A stretch of 49,162 nt of DNA, taken from positions 1-49,162 of the forward strand of contig CANRPF010000007.1 in assembly GCA_947632375.1 (NCBI GenBank), given 5' to 3'. Position numbers and translations under genes: made by a program. Numbering within the stretch: the first letter of the stretch is position 1; each line of letters opens with the position of its first letter. Of the stretch, positions 15,709 through 22,860 are shown piece after piece. The stretch comes from an uncultured Bacilli bacterium. Its GTDB lineage: Bacteria > Bacillota_I > Bacilli_A > RF39 > UBA660. The notes beneath the pieces were generated by a model. The model was not told the DNA's origin and ran no database searches. It saw nothing but the letters and a program-made list of their open reading frames with translations.

Positions 15709-17467
15709 ATTGTTTGCCTTTCCATGTATTTATAATATCGCAGTTTGAACTATATGGAGCTGGATCAGGCATATCCATTTTAATTAATAATGGAATCTTA
15801 AATGCGTTACCGAAAGCAACTAGTGTACCAGATTGTAATGAGTTTAATTTATCAATAACATCACCACTTATATTTGGAAGCATTTTTTCAATATAATCCA
15901 AGTCTAATGGATGTGTCATTTTTAATATTAAGAAATTACTCATCTGAGAAACAACTGTATCACTTATTTCTACAGGTCTTTGACTTACTAAGTCTAAGAT
16001 AACTCCATATTTTCTTCCTTCCTTAGCGATACGTTCAAATATATTATATCCAAGTAAGAATACATCTTTATCTTTAACAACATATCTATGTGCTTCTTCT
16101 ATGAATAAATGGAATGGAATTGTTGCTCTTTCTGGTCTACTTTTAGCAAAATCGAATAACATTTTTGATAGTATTTTAACTATTACTTTAGCAAGATTAT
16201 CATCTATACCTTCCAAATTTATATTAATTATTTGACTACGTTTATTATTATTCATAATCATTTTAGAAATAAAAGTTTCTAAGTTATAATATTCAGGTAC
16301 GTTGAAAAATTCACTATTAGAACTATTTATTATAGAATTTAATCTAACTTTTAAAATAATAGCAGCATCTTGAATCATTTTATTTTCTTGGAAACCTTCT
16401 CCAATTAATGTAAAGCTTAATGCACTTGCTAAATCATTTAAAGTAAAATATGCAGCTTTTGGAGCTTGTATTTGTCCTTCTAAGCTATCATCTATATGTT
16501 TATTTAAATATTCATTTAATAATACAGATTCTCCAAATTCACCATTTCTATCGATACCAAAACATTCACTAAATAATCTTGTATATCCTATACCAGGAAG
16601 TTCTGCTTTTAAATTGAATTCATCAGTAGAACAATTAGTTACTATAGTAAATATATCACTTTTTTTAGCAGTTGAACTTTGATTTGAAAACAAAACATTC
16701 ATAATAGCTTTTGCAATTAAGTGATTTTTTAATTTTTTTGTTAAATCATCATTTTTACTAAATATACGTGCTAATTTAATCATTCTTTCAATAATTGTTA
16801 TTTGTGAATGTTCTTCAGCTTGTAATAGTAATGCAACATCATCTATTGATAATAAATATATTGGAATAGTAAGTTTACCATCTGTTGGATCTGTTGGATT
16901 TGTAGTTAAAAATTTATATTGATAATTAGGATTTATAGTTGATAAACTTTTAAATGCATTTTTATATTCACCATAAGCATCGAAAAAGAATAAGTTTGCA
17001 TTATAAGTTAGAAAATTCTTATTTAAAAATACATTTTGTATTATTCTTGAAACACTACAACTTTTACCACTACCTGAATTACCAAATATGGATAAGTGAT
17101 TTGAAAATAAATCATTTATATTAGCATATATATTTCTTTCAGGATATATAGGACTTTTTCCAATATAGATATTTGATGGAGCATCTGTACCTAAAATAAT
17201 ATTCAATTCTTCGTCATTTATAACTCTAATTTGACTAGATAATGAAGGCTTTTTTATAGTACCTGCAATAAATCTGTCTCCAACAAATTCTCCTTTTAAA
17301 TCTATTTCAATATAATCTGCTAATATAGATCTTACTTCTCCTAATAATTTAGATTTATCATCAAAAAATACAACATGTAAATTCATCAAGTTAGGTATAA
17401 CAGCAGTATTTTTTACTAATTCTACATTTACTTTAGCATCTGTTATATTTAATATTTTTCCAAACAT
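15707..17467 (-). CDS. HerA/FtsK-superfamily ATPase (DUF87)
   Basis: The 586-residue product has an N-terminal beta-barrel segment (about 1-80; the HAS-barrel position in HerA), a Walker A motif GNSGSGKS at about residues 129-136 and a Walker B motif HLFIEEAHRYV at about 455. An arginine-rich segment (FERIAKEGRKYGVIL) and SQRPVEIS follow, all in the order of HerA-type hexameric DNA-translocating ATPases. The family pumps double-stranded DNA for end processing or works in antiphage systems with a nuclease or NADase partner. I preferred the ATG at 17467 to a GTG at 17476, which lies in the AAGGGTGA binding site. The neighbour downstream (13974-15638) is the obvious partner candidate. No NurA nuclease is seen in the window. 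Confidence 0.85.
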   Translation of the reverse strand: MFGKILNITDAKVNVELVKNTAVIPNLMNLHVVFFDDKSKLLGEVRSILADYIEIDLKGEFVGDRFIAGTIKKPSLSSQIRVINDEELNIILGTDAPSNIYIGKSPIYPERNIYANINDLFSNHLSIFGNSGSGKSCSVSRIIQNVFLNKNFLTYNANLFFFDAYGEYKNAFKSLSTINPNYQYKFLTTNPTDPTDGKLTIPIYLLSIDDVALLLQAEEHSQITIIERMIKLARIFSKNDDLTKKLKNHLIAKAIMNVLFSNQSSTAKKSDIFTIVTNCSTDEFNLKAELPGIGYTRLFSECFGIDRNGEFGESVLLNEYLNKHIDDSLEGQIQAPKAAYFTLNDLASALSFTLIGEGFQENKMIQDAAIILKVRLNSIINSSNSEFFNVPEYYNLETFISKMIMNNNKRSQIININLEGIDDNLAKVIVKILSKMLFDFAKSRPERATIPFHLFIEEAHRYVVKDKDVFLLGYNIFERIAKEGRKYGVILDLVSQRPVEISDTVVSQMSNFLILKMTHPLDLDYIEKMLPNISGDVIDKLNSLQSGTLVAFGNAFKIPLLIKMDMPDPAPYSSNCDIINTWKGKQ

Positions 17468-17505
17468 ATCTTTCACCCTTTACTTTATAATTAGTATATC
17501 AAATT

Positions 17506-18732
17506 CTAATTGATTTCGAAACAATTAATGTCATCGCTTGACAATTTTATATCTTTATTAGTGTATAGAGTTGCTAAAATATCGTTTTTGTTTATATGAT
17601 CTCCAATATTTTTAAATAATTTTATACCAGCATTAGGATCTATAGAATCATTTTTAGTAATTTTACCAGCTCCAAGTTTTAAAGATAGCATTCCTATTTT
17701 TTCAGCATCTATTTTAGTTAAAGTACCAGATTTATCACTTCTAATTATTTTAATATCAGCATCTATTTTTAATTTATTTAAATTACCACCTTGAGCTTCA
17801 ACAAATTCAATAAATTTTTTATAAGCTTTTTTAGATTTTATAATATTATCTACTTCTTCTTCTGCTTCTTCTATTGTTATTTTTTTAGCAAGAGAAGCAA
17901 GTAGACTTGCTATTTCTTTAGAAGTTTCATAAAGCCTACATTTTTCACCTTTTAATACTTGAATAGCTTCTTCTACTTCCAATCTATTTCCTATTGAACT
18001 AGATAATGGAGTATTCATATCACTTATTATAGTAACTACTTTTCTATTATAGTTACCACCTATCTTTTTCATCCATTTGCTTAAAGTTTGAGCATCTTTT
18101 TTAGTTTTTATTAATGCTCCACTTCCTACTTTTATATCAATTAAAATAATATTAGCACCACATGCAATCTTTTTAGACATTATACTTGATGCTATTAATG
18201 GTAATGATTCAGTTGTACCTGTTACACTTCTTAGAGCATAAACAACTTTATCTAATGGAACTAAATCTTTAGTTTGAGAACAATCTACAAATCCTACTTC
18301 TTTTAAATTTTTCTTAAATTCTCTTTCACTTAAATTTACATTAAAGTTTGGTATACTTTCTAATTTATCTATCGTTCCACCTGTAATTCCTAAACCTCTT
18401 CCACTTATTTTAGCCATCTTAATTCCCATCGCAGCTAAAATTGGGCCAACTACTAAGGTTGTTGAGTCTCCTACTCCACCTGTTGAATGTTTATCTACTA
18501 TTACATCAGATATTTTACTTAAATCAAATATTTTGCCACTTTTTATAAAAATATCAGTAAGATTAATAGTTTCTTCTAAAGTCATACCATTAATTACTAT
18601 TGCCATTAATAACGAAGACATTTGATAATCTAAAACATCTCCTTTTAAAAAACCATTAAAAGCAAAACTTAATTCGTCATATGTTAGAACTTTATTTAAT
18701 CTTTTCTTATTAATTATTTCAAGAATATTCAT
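17506..18732 (-). CDS. pdp: pyrimidine-nucleoside phosphorylase
   Basis: The enzyme splits uridine, thymidine or deoxyuridine with phosphate into the base and (deoxy)ribose 1-phosphate for salvage. The phosphate-binding loop is DKHSTGGVGDSTTL at about residue 83, followed by KISGRGLGITGGTIDKLESI near 110 and VYALRSVTGTTESLPLIASSIMSKK near 170 (fragments), which bind the base and carry the Arg-Ser-Lys residues. The protein is 408 residues against about 433 for Bacillus Pdp; the shortening is at the C-terminal alpha/beta domain. The distinction from thymidine phosphorylase (DeoA) is not certain. The ATG follows GGAGAATT. The gene lies 39 bases upstream of the HerA-like gene. No other deo genes are nearby. 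Confidence 0.9.
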   Translation of the reverse strand: MNILEIINKKRLNKVLTYDELSFAFNGFLKGDVLDYQMSSLLMAIVINGMTLEETINLTDIFIKSGKIFDLSKISDVIVDKHSTGGVGDSTTLVVGPILAAMGIKMAKISGRGLGITGGTIDKLESIPNFNVNLSEREFKKNLKEVGFVDCSQTKDLVPLDKVVYALRSVTGTTESLPLIASSIMSKKIACGANIILIDIKVGSGALIKTKKDAQTLSKWMKKIGGNYNRKVVTIISDMNTPLSSSIGNRLEVEEAIQVLKGEKCRLYETSKEIASLLASLAKKITIEEAEEEVDNIIKSKKAYKKFIEFVEAQGGNLNKLKIDADIKIIRSDKSGTLTKIDAEKIGMLSLKLGAGKITKNDSIDPNAGIKLFKNIGDHINKNDILATLYTNKDIKLSSDDINCFEIN

Positions 18733-18792
18733 ACCAATTCTCCTATTCTATATAATTCTATCATATTATTAAAAAAAGTTCTATTATTTTCA

Positions 18793-18818
18793 TAAAAAAA
18801 AGAAAACATCAGTTTTCT
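18793..18818 (-). terminator. intrinsic terminator of rpsB-tsf
   Basis: The stem AGAAAAC/GTTTTCT (18801-18807, 18812-18818) has a 4-base loop and is followed by eight U on the minus strand. The tsf TAG stop (18817-18819) overlaps it. Confidence 0.8.
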
Positions 18819-19689
18819 AATTTTTGATTTGATTCATTACTTCTTCAGCAAAATTTTCTTCTCTTTTTTGCATTCCTTCGCCAACTTCGTAACGAATCAT
18901 TTTCTTAACAGTACCCTTATTATTAGCGACATATGTTTTTACATCTTGATCGCCATCTTTTATAAATGCTTGATCTAAAAGGCAAACTTCTTTATAGTAT
19001 TTTTTAATTCTTCCAGCGACCATTTTTTCAGCTATTTCACTAGGTTTTCCTTCTTCCATAGCTTGTGTTTTTATAATTTCGCTTTCACGTTCTAATACAT
19101 CACTTGGTACTTCAGTTTCATCTAAATATAGAGGTTTCATTGCAGCAGCTTGCATTGCAACGTCTCTTGCAACATCTTCATTAGCTCCTTCTAATACTGT
19201 TAATGCTGCAATTTTACCGCCCATATGTAAATATGTTCCAAAAACTTCATTATCATTTTTTTCAATATTTTCAAATCTTCTTAAAGATAATTTTTCCCCA
19301 ATTTTTGCAGTTTTAGCAACTATTAAATCATTAATAGTCATATCATTAACAGATAAATTTAATGCTTCTTCTAAAGATTTTGCATCACTTTTTAAAATTG
19401 TTTTTCCAATTTCATCTATCATAGATGTAAATTCTTCATTTTTACTAACAAAATCTGTTTCACTATTAACTTCTAATATAATAGCTTTATTTCCTTCTAC
19501 ATATATATTAGCAAGACCTTCTGCTGCTATTCTGCTAGCTTTTTTTGCACTTTTTGCAATACCTTTTTCACGTAGCCAATCTACTGCTTTTTCAATATCA
19601 CCATTTGTTTCAGTAAGTGCCTTTTTACAATCCATCATACCGGCACCTGTTAAAGTTCTTAATTCATTTACTTGTTTTGCAGTTATCAT
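18817..19689 (-). CDS. tsf: elongation factor Ts
   Basis: EF-Ts exchanges GDP for GTP on EF-Tu. The N-terminal UBA-like domain is clear: VNELRTLTGAGMMDCKKAL and AVDWLREKGI. SETDFVSKNEEF follows at about residue 78 with the Thr-Asp-Phe-Val core that contacts EF-Tu. The protein is 290 residues, normal for Bacillota. The ATG follows AAGGAGT. It lies ten bases after rpsB and shares its promoter; the terminator overlaps the stop. Confidence 0.97.
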   Translation of the reverse strand: MITAKQVNELRTLTGAGMMDCKKALTETNGDIEKAVDWLREKGIAKSAKKASRIAAEGLANIYVEGNKAIILEVNSETDFVSKNEEFTSMIDEIGKTILKSDAKSLEEALNLSVNDMTINDLIVAKTAKIGEKLSLRRFENIEKNDNEVFGTYLHMGGKIAALTVLEGANEDVARDVAMQAAAMKPLYLDETEVPSDVLERESEIIKTQAMEEGKPSEIAEKMVAGRIKKYYKEVCLLDQAFIKDGDQDVKTYVANNKGTVKKMIRYEVGEGMQKREENFAEEVMNQIKN

Positions 19690-19699
19690 ATTTTACTCC

Positions 19700-20677
19700 T
19701 TATTTATTTAAAACACTAATTAATTCATCTTTTTTCATAGAAGTATATCCAGAAATTTTAGCTTCTTTAGCCATAGCTTTTAATTCTGCTACAGTTTTTT
19801 TAGATAAATCCTCTACTTCTTTAGCTTTTTCTTTTTTTATTTCTTTTTTATCGTCTTTTTTTACTTCTTTTTTAATTTTAGTATCTTCCTTTTTATCTAC
19901 TTTTATTTTTTCTTCTTCTAGTTCTTTCATTCCTTCAAGCATGTCTTTTTTAGTTACTTTCTTAGGTTCTTCTTCAGTTATATAATCAACTATTTCTAAT
20001 CCTTTAGCTTCACATATTGCATTATTTAATACTCCTAAAACAACTTTAACAGCTCTTACTGCATCATCATTTCCTGGAATAACATAATCTACATCATCAG
20101 GATCACAATTAGTATCTACTATTCCAAATACAGGTATATTTAATTTTCTAGCTTCTCTAATTGCATTAATTTCCTTTTTAGGATCTACTATTATTAATGC
20201 ATTTGGAAGTCTGTCCATATCTCTAATACCAACTAATACTTTATTTAATTTATCGTATTCTTTACGTAAACCAAATACTTCTTTTTTAGGAAGCATTTCA
20301 AACATTCCATTTTTTTCCATATTTTCTATTTCTTCTAAACGTTTAACACGTTTTCTAATAGTACGGAAATTAGTTAATGTTCCACCTAACCATCTTTCAG
20401 TTACATAGAAAGATTCACTTCTAATAGCTTCTTCTTGGCTCGCTTCATTAGCTTGTTTTTTAGTACCAACAAATAAAAACTTACCACCATTTTCTGCTAT
20501 TTTTTTAATTTCAGCATATGCTTTTTCAATGCATGCTACTGTTTTTTCAAGATCAATAATATAAATATCATCTCTTGATGTAAAGATGTATTCCTTCATT
20601 TTAGGGTTCCATCTTTTAGTTTGGTGTCCAAAATGTACACCTGCTTCTAATAAATAATTCATAGAAACAACAGCCAT
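19700..20677 (-). CDS. rpsB: 30S ribosomal protein S2 with a long charged C-terminal extension
   Basis: The first 230 residues are canonical S2: [36 protein letters not shown], and later [17 protein letters not shown] and [22 protein letters not shown] (fragments). At 325 residues it is about 80 longer than Bacillus S2. The extra part has a Lys/Glu-rich linker (about 245-290) and a final helical module ([32 protein letters not shown]) that looks like the Rho N-terminal/SAP-type helix-extension-helix fold. S2 binds the 30S platform and is needed for initiation. The ATG follows AAAGGAATG. It is cotranscribed with tsf from 20788-20816 after a structured leader. Confidence 0.95.
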   Translation of the reverse strand: MAVVSMNYLLEAGVHFGHQTKRWNPKMKEYIFTSRDDIYIIDLEKTVACIEKAYAEIKKIAENGGKFLFVGTKKQANEASQEEAIRSESFYVTERWLGGTLTNFRTIRKRVKRLEEIENMEKNGMFEMLPKKEVFGLRKEYDKLNKVLVGIRDMDRLPNALIIVDPKKEINAIREARKLNIPVFGIVDTNCDPDDVDYVIPGNDDAVRAVKVVLGVLNNAICEAKGLEIVDYITEEEPKKVTKKDMLEGMKELEEEKIKVDKKEDTKIKKEVKKDDKKEIKKEKAKEVEDLSKKTVAELKAMAKEAKISGYTSMKKDELISVLNK

Positions 20678-20781
20678 AATTTCACATTCCTTTCGTTATT
20701 CATCCATTTGCTTCTTTTTGCCTCACCAACAATAGCCACTAGGATTAGCAATCTGCAAATGTGTATATTTGGCTTAAAGCC
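20678..20781 (-). promoter_or_regulatory. candidate structured rpsB leader RNA
   Basis: The roughly 100 bases between the predicted transcription start and rpsB are richer in G and C than the surroundings. They can form a 5' hairpin (TGGCT/AGCCA near 20771-20783) and a larger domain closed by ATTTGC/GCAAAT (20706-20711 with 20755-20760). A leader in this position would fit autoregulation by S2, as known for rpsB in several bacteria. I cannot match it to a known leader class by eye. Confidence 0.4.
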
Positions 20782-20787
20782 ATTGAT

Positions 20788-20816
20788 ATTTTATCAAAAT
20801 TAAGACTTTTTTTCAA
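20788..20816 (-). promoter_or_regulatory. promoter of rpsB-tsf
   Basis: On the minus strand TTGAAA (20811-20816) and TAAAAT (20788-20793) are separated by 17 bp. This leaves a leader of about 100 bases. Confidence 0.65.
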
Positions 20817-20846
20817 TAAAAAATTGCATATTTTATTATATGCAAT
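20817..20846 (-). terminator. intrinsic terminator of the 116-residue protein gene
   Basis: The arms ATTGCATAT and ATATGCAAT (20823-20831, 20838-20846) pair perfectly and are followed by U on the minus strand. It directly abuts the rpsB promoter. Confidence 0.7.
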
Positions 20847-20849
20847 CAA

Positions 20850-21200
20850 TTATATTTTAGATGTATACTTTCTTCTACCAAATTTAACACATTTATTTTT
20901 ATTATCTATCTCTTTTACATCTATTATTAAATCACTATTATATTTTCGTGTAACTAACTTTATAATGTCATTTATTACTATGCCACCATTAAGTTTATTA
21001 GCAAGTATACATTTTGTATTTAAAATATCTTTATTGTTTTCTTTTATATTCATTTTTAATTCATAATGATTATCTTTTTTTAAATAATCTACAAACATAT
21101 TATATATTTTTTTATTATTTTCAAAAGAATCTAAAAATAATATATTTTCAAAAAAATTTATTGAACTTATAAAATCTTTATCTAAAGATAAATTATTCAT
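20850..21200 (-). CDS. hypothetical protein (116 aa)
   Basis: The small cytoplasmic protein has no signal peptide or membrane helix. It ends in a basic stretch, KCVKFGRRKYTSKI, and its C-terminal half looks like an alternating alpha/beta fold. I do not recognise the family. I chose the ATG at 21200 because AAGGAAG lies eight bases before it; a GTG nine bases upstream overlaps that site. The gene is divergent from sigK across a 109-base AT-rich spacer and closed by its own terminator. The position beside sigK could mean sporulation-linked expression, but no sigma-E or sigma-K promoter could be recognised in the spacer. Confidence 0.55.
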   Translation of the reverse strand: MNNLSLDKDFISSINFFENILFLDSFENNKKIYNMFVDYLKKDNHYELKMNIKENNKDILNTKCILANKLNGGIVINDIIKLVTRKYNSDLIIDVKEIDNKNKCVKFGRRKYTSKI

Positions 21201-21309
21201 ATACTTCACTTCCTTAGCTATATATTATATAACCTTAGTTTAATAAATTGCAAGAATAAATATAAGTTATTTATTTTAAATTTAATTTATATAATTTATT
21301 GGAGGTTTT

Positions 21310-22005
21310 ATGATTTTAAGTTTATTAAATATATTTAAAGGTCTATATTTTTTTACAGGATCTTATTCTATAAATATTTTCCCAGAACCATTATCGTTAG
21401 AAGAAGAAAATGAATGTTTAGAAAAATTAAAAAATAATGATAAAGATGCAAGAGCTAAATTAATAGAACATAATTTAAGATTAGTAGCCCATATTGTAAA
21501 AAAATATGATACTAAAGAAAAAGAAATAGACGATTTAATTAGTATAGGAACTATAGGTTTAATTAAAGGTATAGATAGCTTTAAAAATGATAAGAACACT
21601 AGGCTGACAACTTATTGTGCAAAGTGTATACAAAACGAAATATTAATGCATTTTAGAAATAATAAAAAACATATAAATGATGTTAGTTTAAATGATTCTA
21701 TAGGAATAGATAAAGATGGAAATGAAATAAATTTAATCGATGTAGTTAAAAGTAATGATGAAGATATATTAAGTCAAATTCATAATAAAGATTCAATAAC
21801 AACGCTTTTAAAATATTTAAACATATTAAATAAAAGAGAAAAAGAAATCATTATAAAACGCTATGGTCTTTTTAATAATGATGAGTTAACACAAAAAGAA
21901 ATCTCGGAACAATTAAATATTTCTAGGAGCTATGTTTCTAGAATTGAGAAAAGAGCTTTACTTAAAATCTATAAAAAATTTTTAAAAGATAAGAAAGAAT
22001 ATTGA
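21310..22005 (+). CDS. sigK: RNA polymerase sporulation sigma factor K precursor
   Basis: Sigma-K directs the last stage of gene expression in the mother cell during endospore formation. The 231-residue protein has region 2 (LIEHNLRLVAHIVKK, DLISIGTIGLIKGI), a middle segment DVSLNDSIGIDKDGNEINLIDV that is diagnostic for SigK, and region 4 with NISRSYVSRIEKRAL. The first 20 or so residues are hydrophobic (ILSLLNIFKGLYFFTG) and precede a PEPLS segment, as in the Bacillus pro-sequence removed by the SpoIVFB intramembrane protease. The gene is continuous, with no skin-type interruption. The ATG follows GGAGG with four bases of spacing, which is tight. SigE would be the expected activator. SpoIVFB and SigE are not in this window. 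Confidence 0.92.
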   Translation: MILSLLNIFKGLYFFTGSYSINIFPEPLSLEEENECLEKLKNNDKDARAKLIEHNLRLVAHIVKKYDTKEKEIDDLISIGTIGLIKGIDSFKNDKNTRLTTYCAKCIQNEILMHFRNNKKHINDVSLNDSIGIDKDGNEINLIDVVKSNDEDILSQIHNKDSITTLLKYLNILNKREKEIIIKRYGLFNNDELTQKEISEQLNISRSYVSRIEKRALLKIYKKFLKDKKEY

Positions 22006-22112
22006 ATAAATTTATAATTAAATACACATAATAATTATGTCTCGTACTATAAGCCCGTTCACTATTTTTGGACTTTTTGAGAAAATATATTTAAGAAAAG
22101 GGTGTGATTTAC

Positions 22113-22346
22113 GTGTCTTCTTATAATTCTAATGATTATTATTATAATATTATCAGGAAAAATATTAAGAAATATCGTAAAGAGAAACACTTTACGCAAC
22201 AGAAATTAGCTGACGAAGCTGATTTATCAGTTGATTATATTTGTGAAATAGAAAGTCTTAGAAAAAACAAAAGTTTTAGTATTGTTACATTAGGACGTAT
22301 AGCTGATGTATTAGAAGTTGATATTAAGGATTTCTTTTCAAAATAA
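22113..22346 (+). CDS. small XRE-family transcriptional regulator
   Basis: The 77-residue protein is nearly all a Cro/C1-type helix-turn-helix: KYRKEKHFTQQKLADEADLSVDYICEIE followed by VTLGRIADVLEVDIKDFF (fragments). It lacks any sensor domain and probably binds DNA as a dimer. There is no ATG near the start. A GTG at 22113 (MSSYNSNDYYYNI) follows an AGGGTGTGAT stretch, and a GTG at 22104 is an alternative. The gene is 107 bases downstream of sigK in the same direction and may be cotranscribed with it. A bidirectional terminator separates it from nrdG. Confidence 0.75.
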   Translation: MSSYNSNDYYYNIIRKNIKKYRKEKHFTQQKLADEADLSVDYICEIESLRKNKSFSIVTLGRIADVLEVDIKDFFSK

Positions 22347-22367
22347 AAACGGATAAATCCGTTTTTT
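22345..22367. terminator. bidirectional terminator between the small XRE gene and nrdG
   Basis: AAAACGGAT and ATCCGTTTT pair around AA, with A and T runs outside. It would end both convergent transcripts. Confidence 0.75.
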
Positions 22368-22368
22368 A

Positions 22369-22860
22369 TTATTCATATAAAACTATTTTATCTTCTTTTA
22401 AAGATTTTTGTACATCTATTACTCTCTGATTTGAAGAACCTTTCCATTTTAACATCGGATTTTTTAATTCTTCAACAAATTGACCATCTATTAATACATC
22501 AATATAATTTAAAACTTCTTTCCCTTTTAAATCCCTGTCAAATAAAAAACCACTCCATATCCAAATTGTTTTGTTTGGATACTTTTTTTTAAAACATTTA
22601 GCGAGTTTAGTTGTACCATCTATATTATTAGGATGTAAGGGTTCACCTCCAAGAATAGATAAACCCTTAATATAATCCTTTTCAGCTAATTCAAGTACTC
22701 TTTCAATAGTTTCATCATTAAATTCCTTTCCTCCATTAAAATCATGAGTTTCAGGATTAAAACAATTTTTACATTTGAAAGTACATCCTTGCATAAAAAT
22801 GGATACTCTTACACCTTCTCCATTTGTAATATCCATTTTACGTATTTTATTATAACGCAC
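22369..22860 (-). CDS. nrdG: anaerobic ribonucleoside-triphosphate reductase activating protein
   Basis: NrdG is a radical SAM enzyme that generates the glycyl radical on NrdD. The cluster motif is CTFKCKNC at about residues 26-33 (C-x3-C-x2-C), and ILGGEPL at about 69 is the SAM-binding glycine motif. The protein is 163 residues, typical. The start is GTG, overlapping the last base of the nrdD stop (TAGTG), with AGGA eight bases before, so translation is coupled to nrdD. It is controlled with nrdD from the operator region near 25087. Confidence 0.95.
   Translation of the reverse strand: MRYNKIRKMDITNGEGVRVSIFMQGCTFKCKNCFNPETHDFNGGKEFNDETIERVLELAEKDYIKGLSILGGEPLHPNNIDGTTKLAKCFKKKYPNKTIWIWSGFLFDRDLKGKEVLNYIDVLIDGQFVEELKNPMLKWKGSSNQRVIDVQKSLKEDKIVLYE

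Noticed and set aside
13974-17467. HerA pair called directly as an antiphage defence system
   Set aside because: No nuclease or NADase domain is visible in the partner and the neighbours are housekeeping genes; kept only as a hypothesis.
21290-21295. TATAAT just upstream of sigK as its promoter
   Set aside because: It would put the transcription start at the ribosome binding site, leaving no leader.
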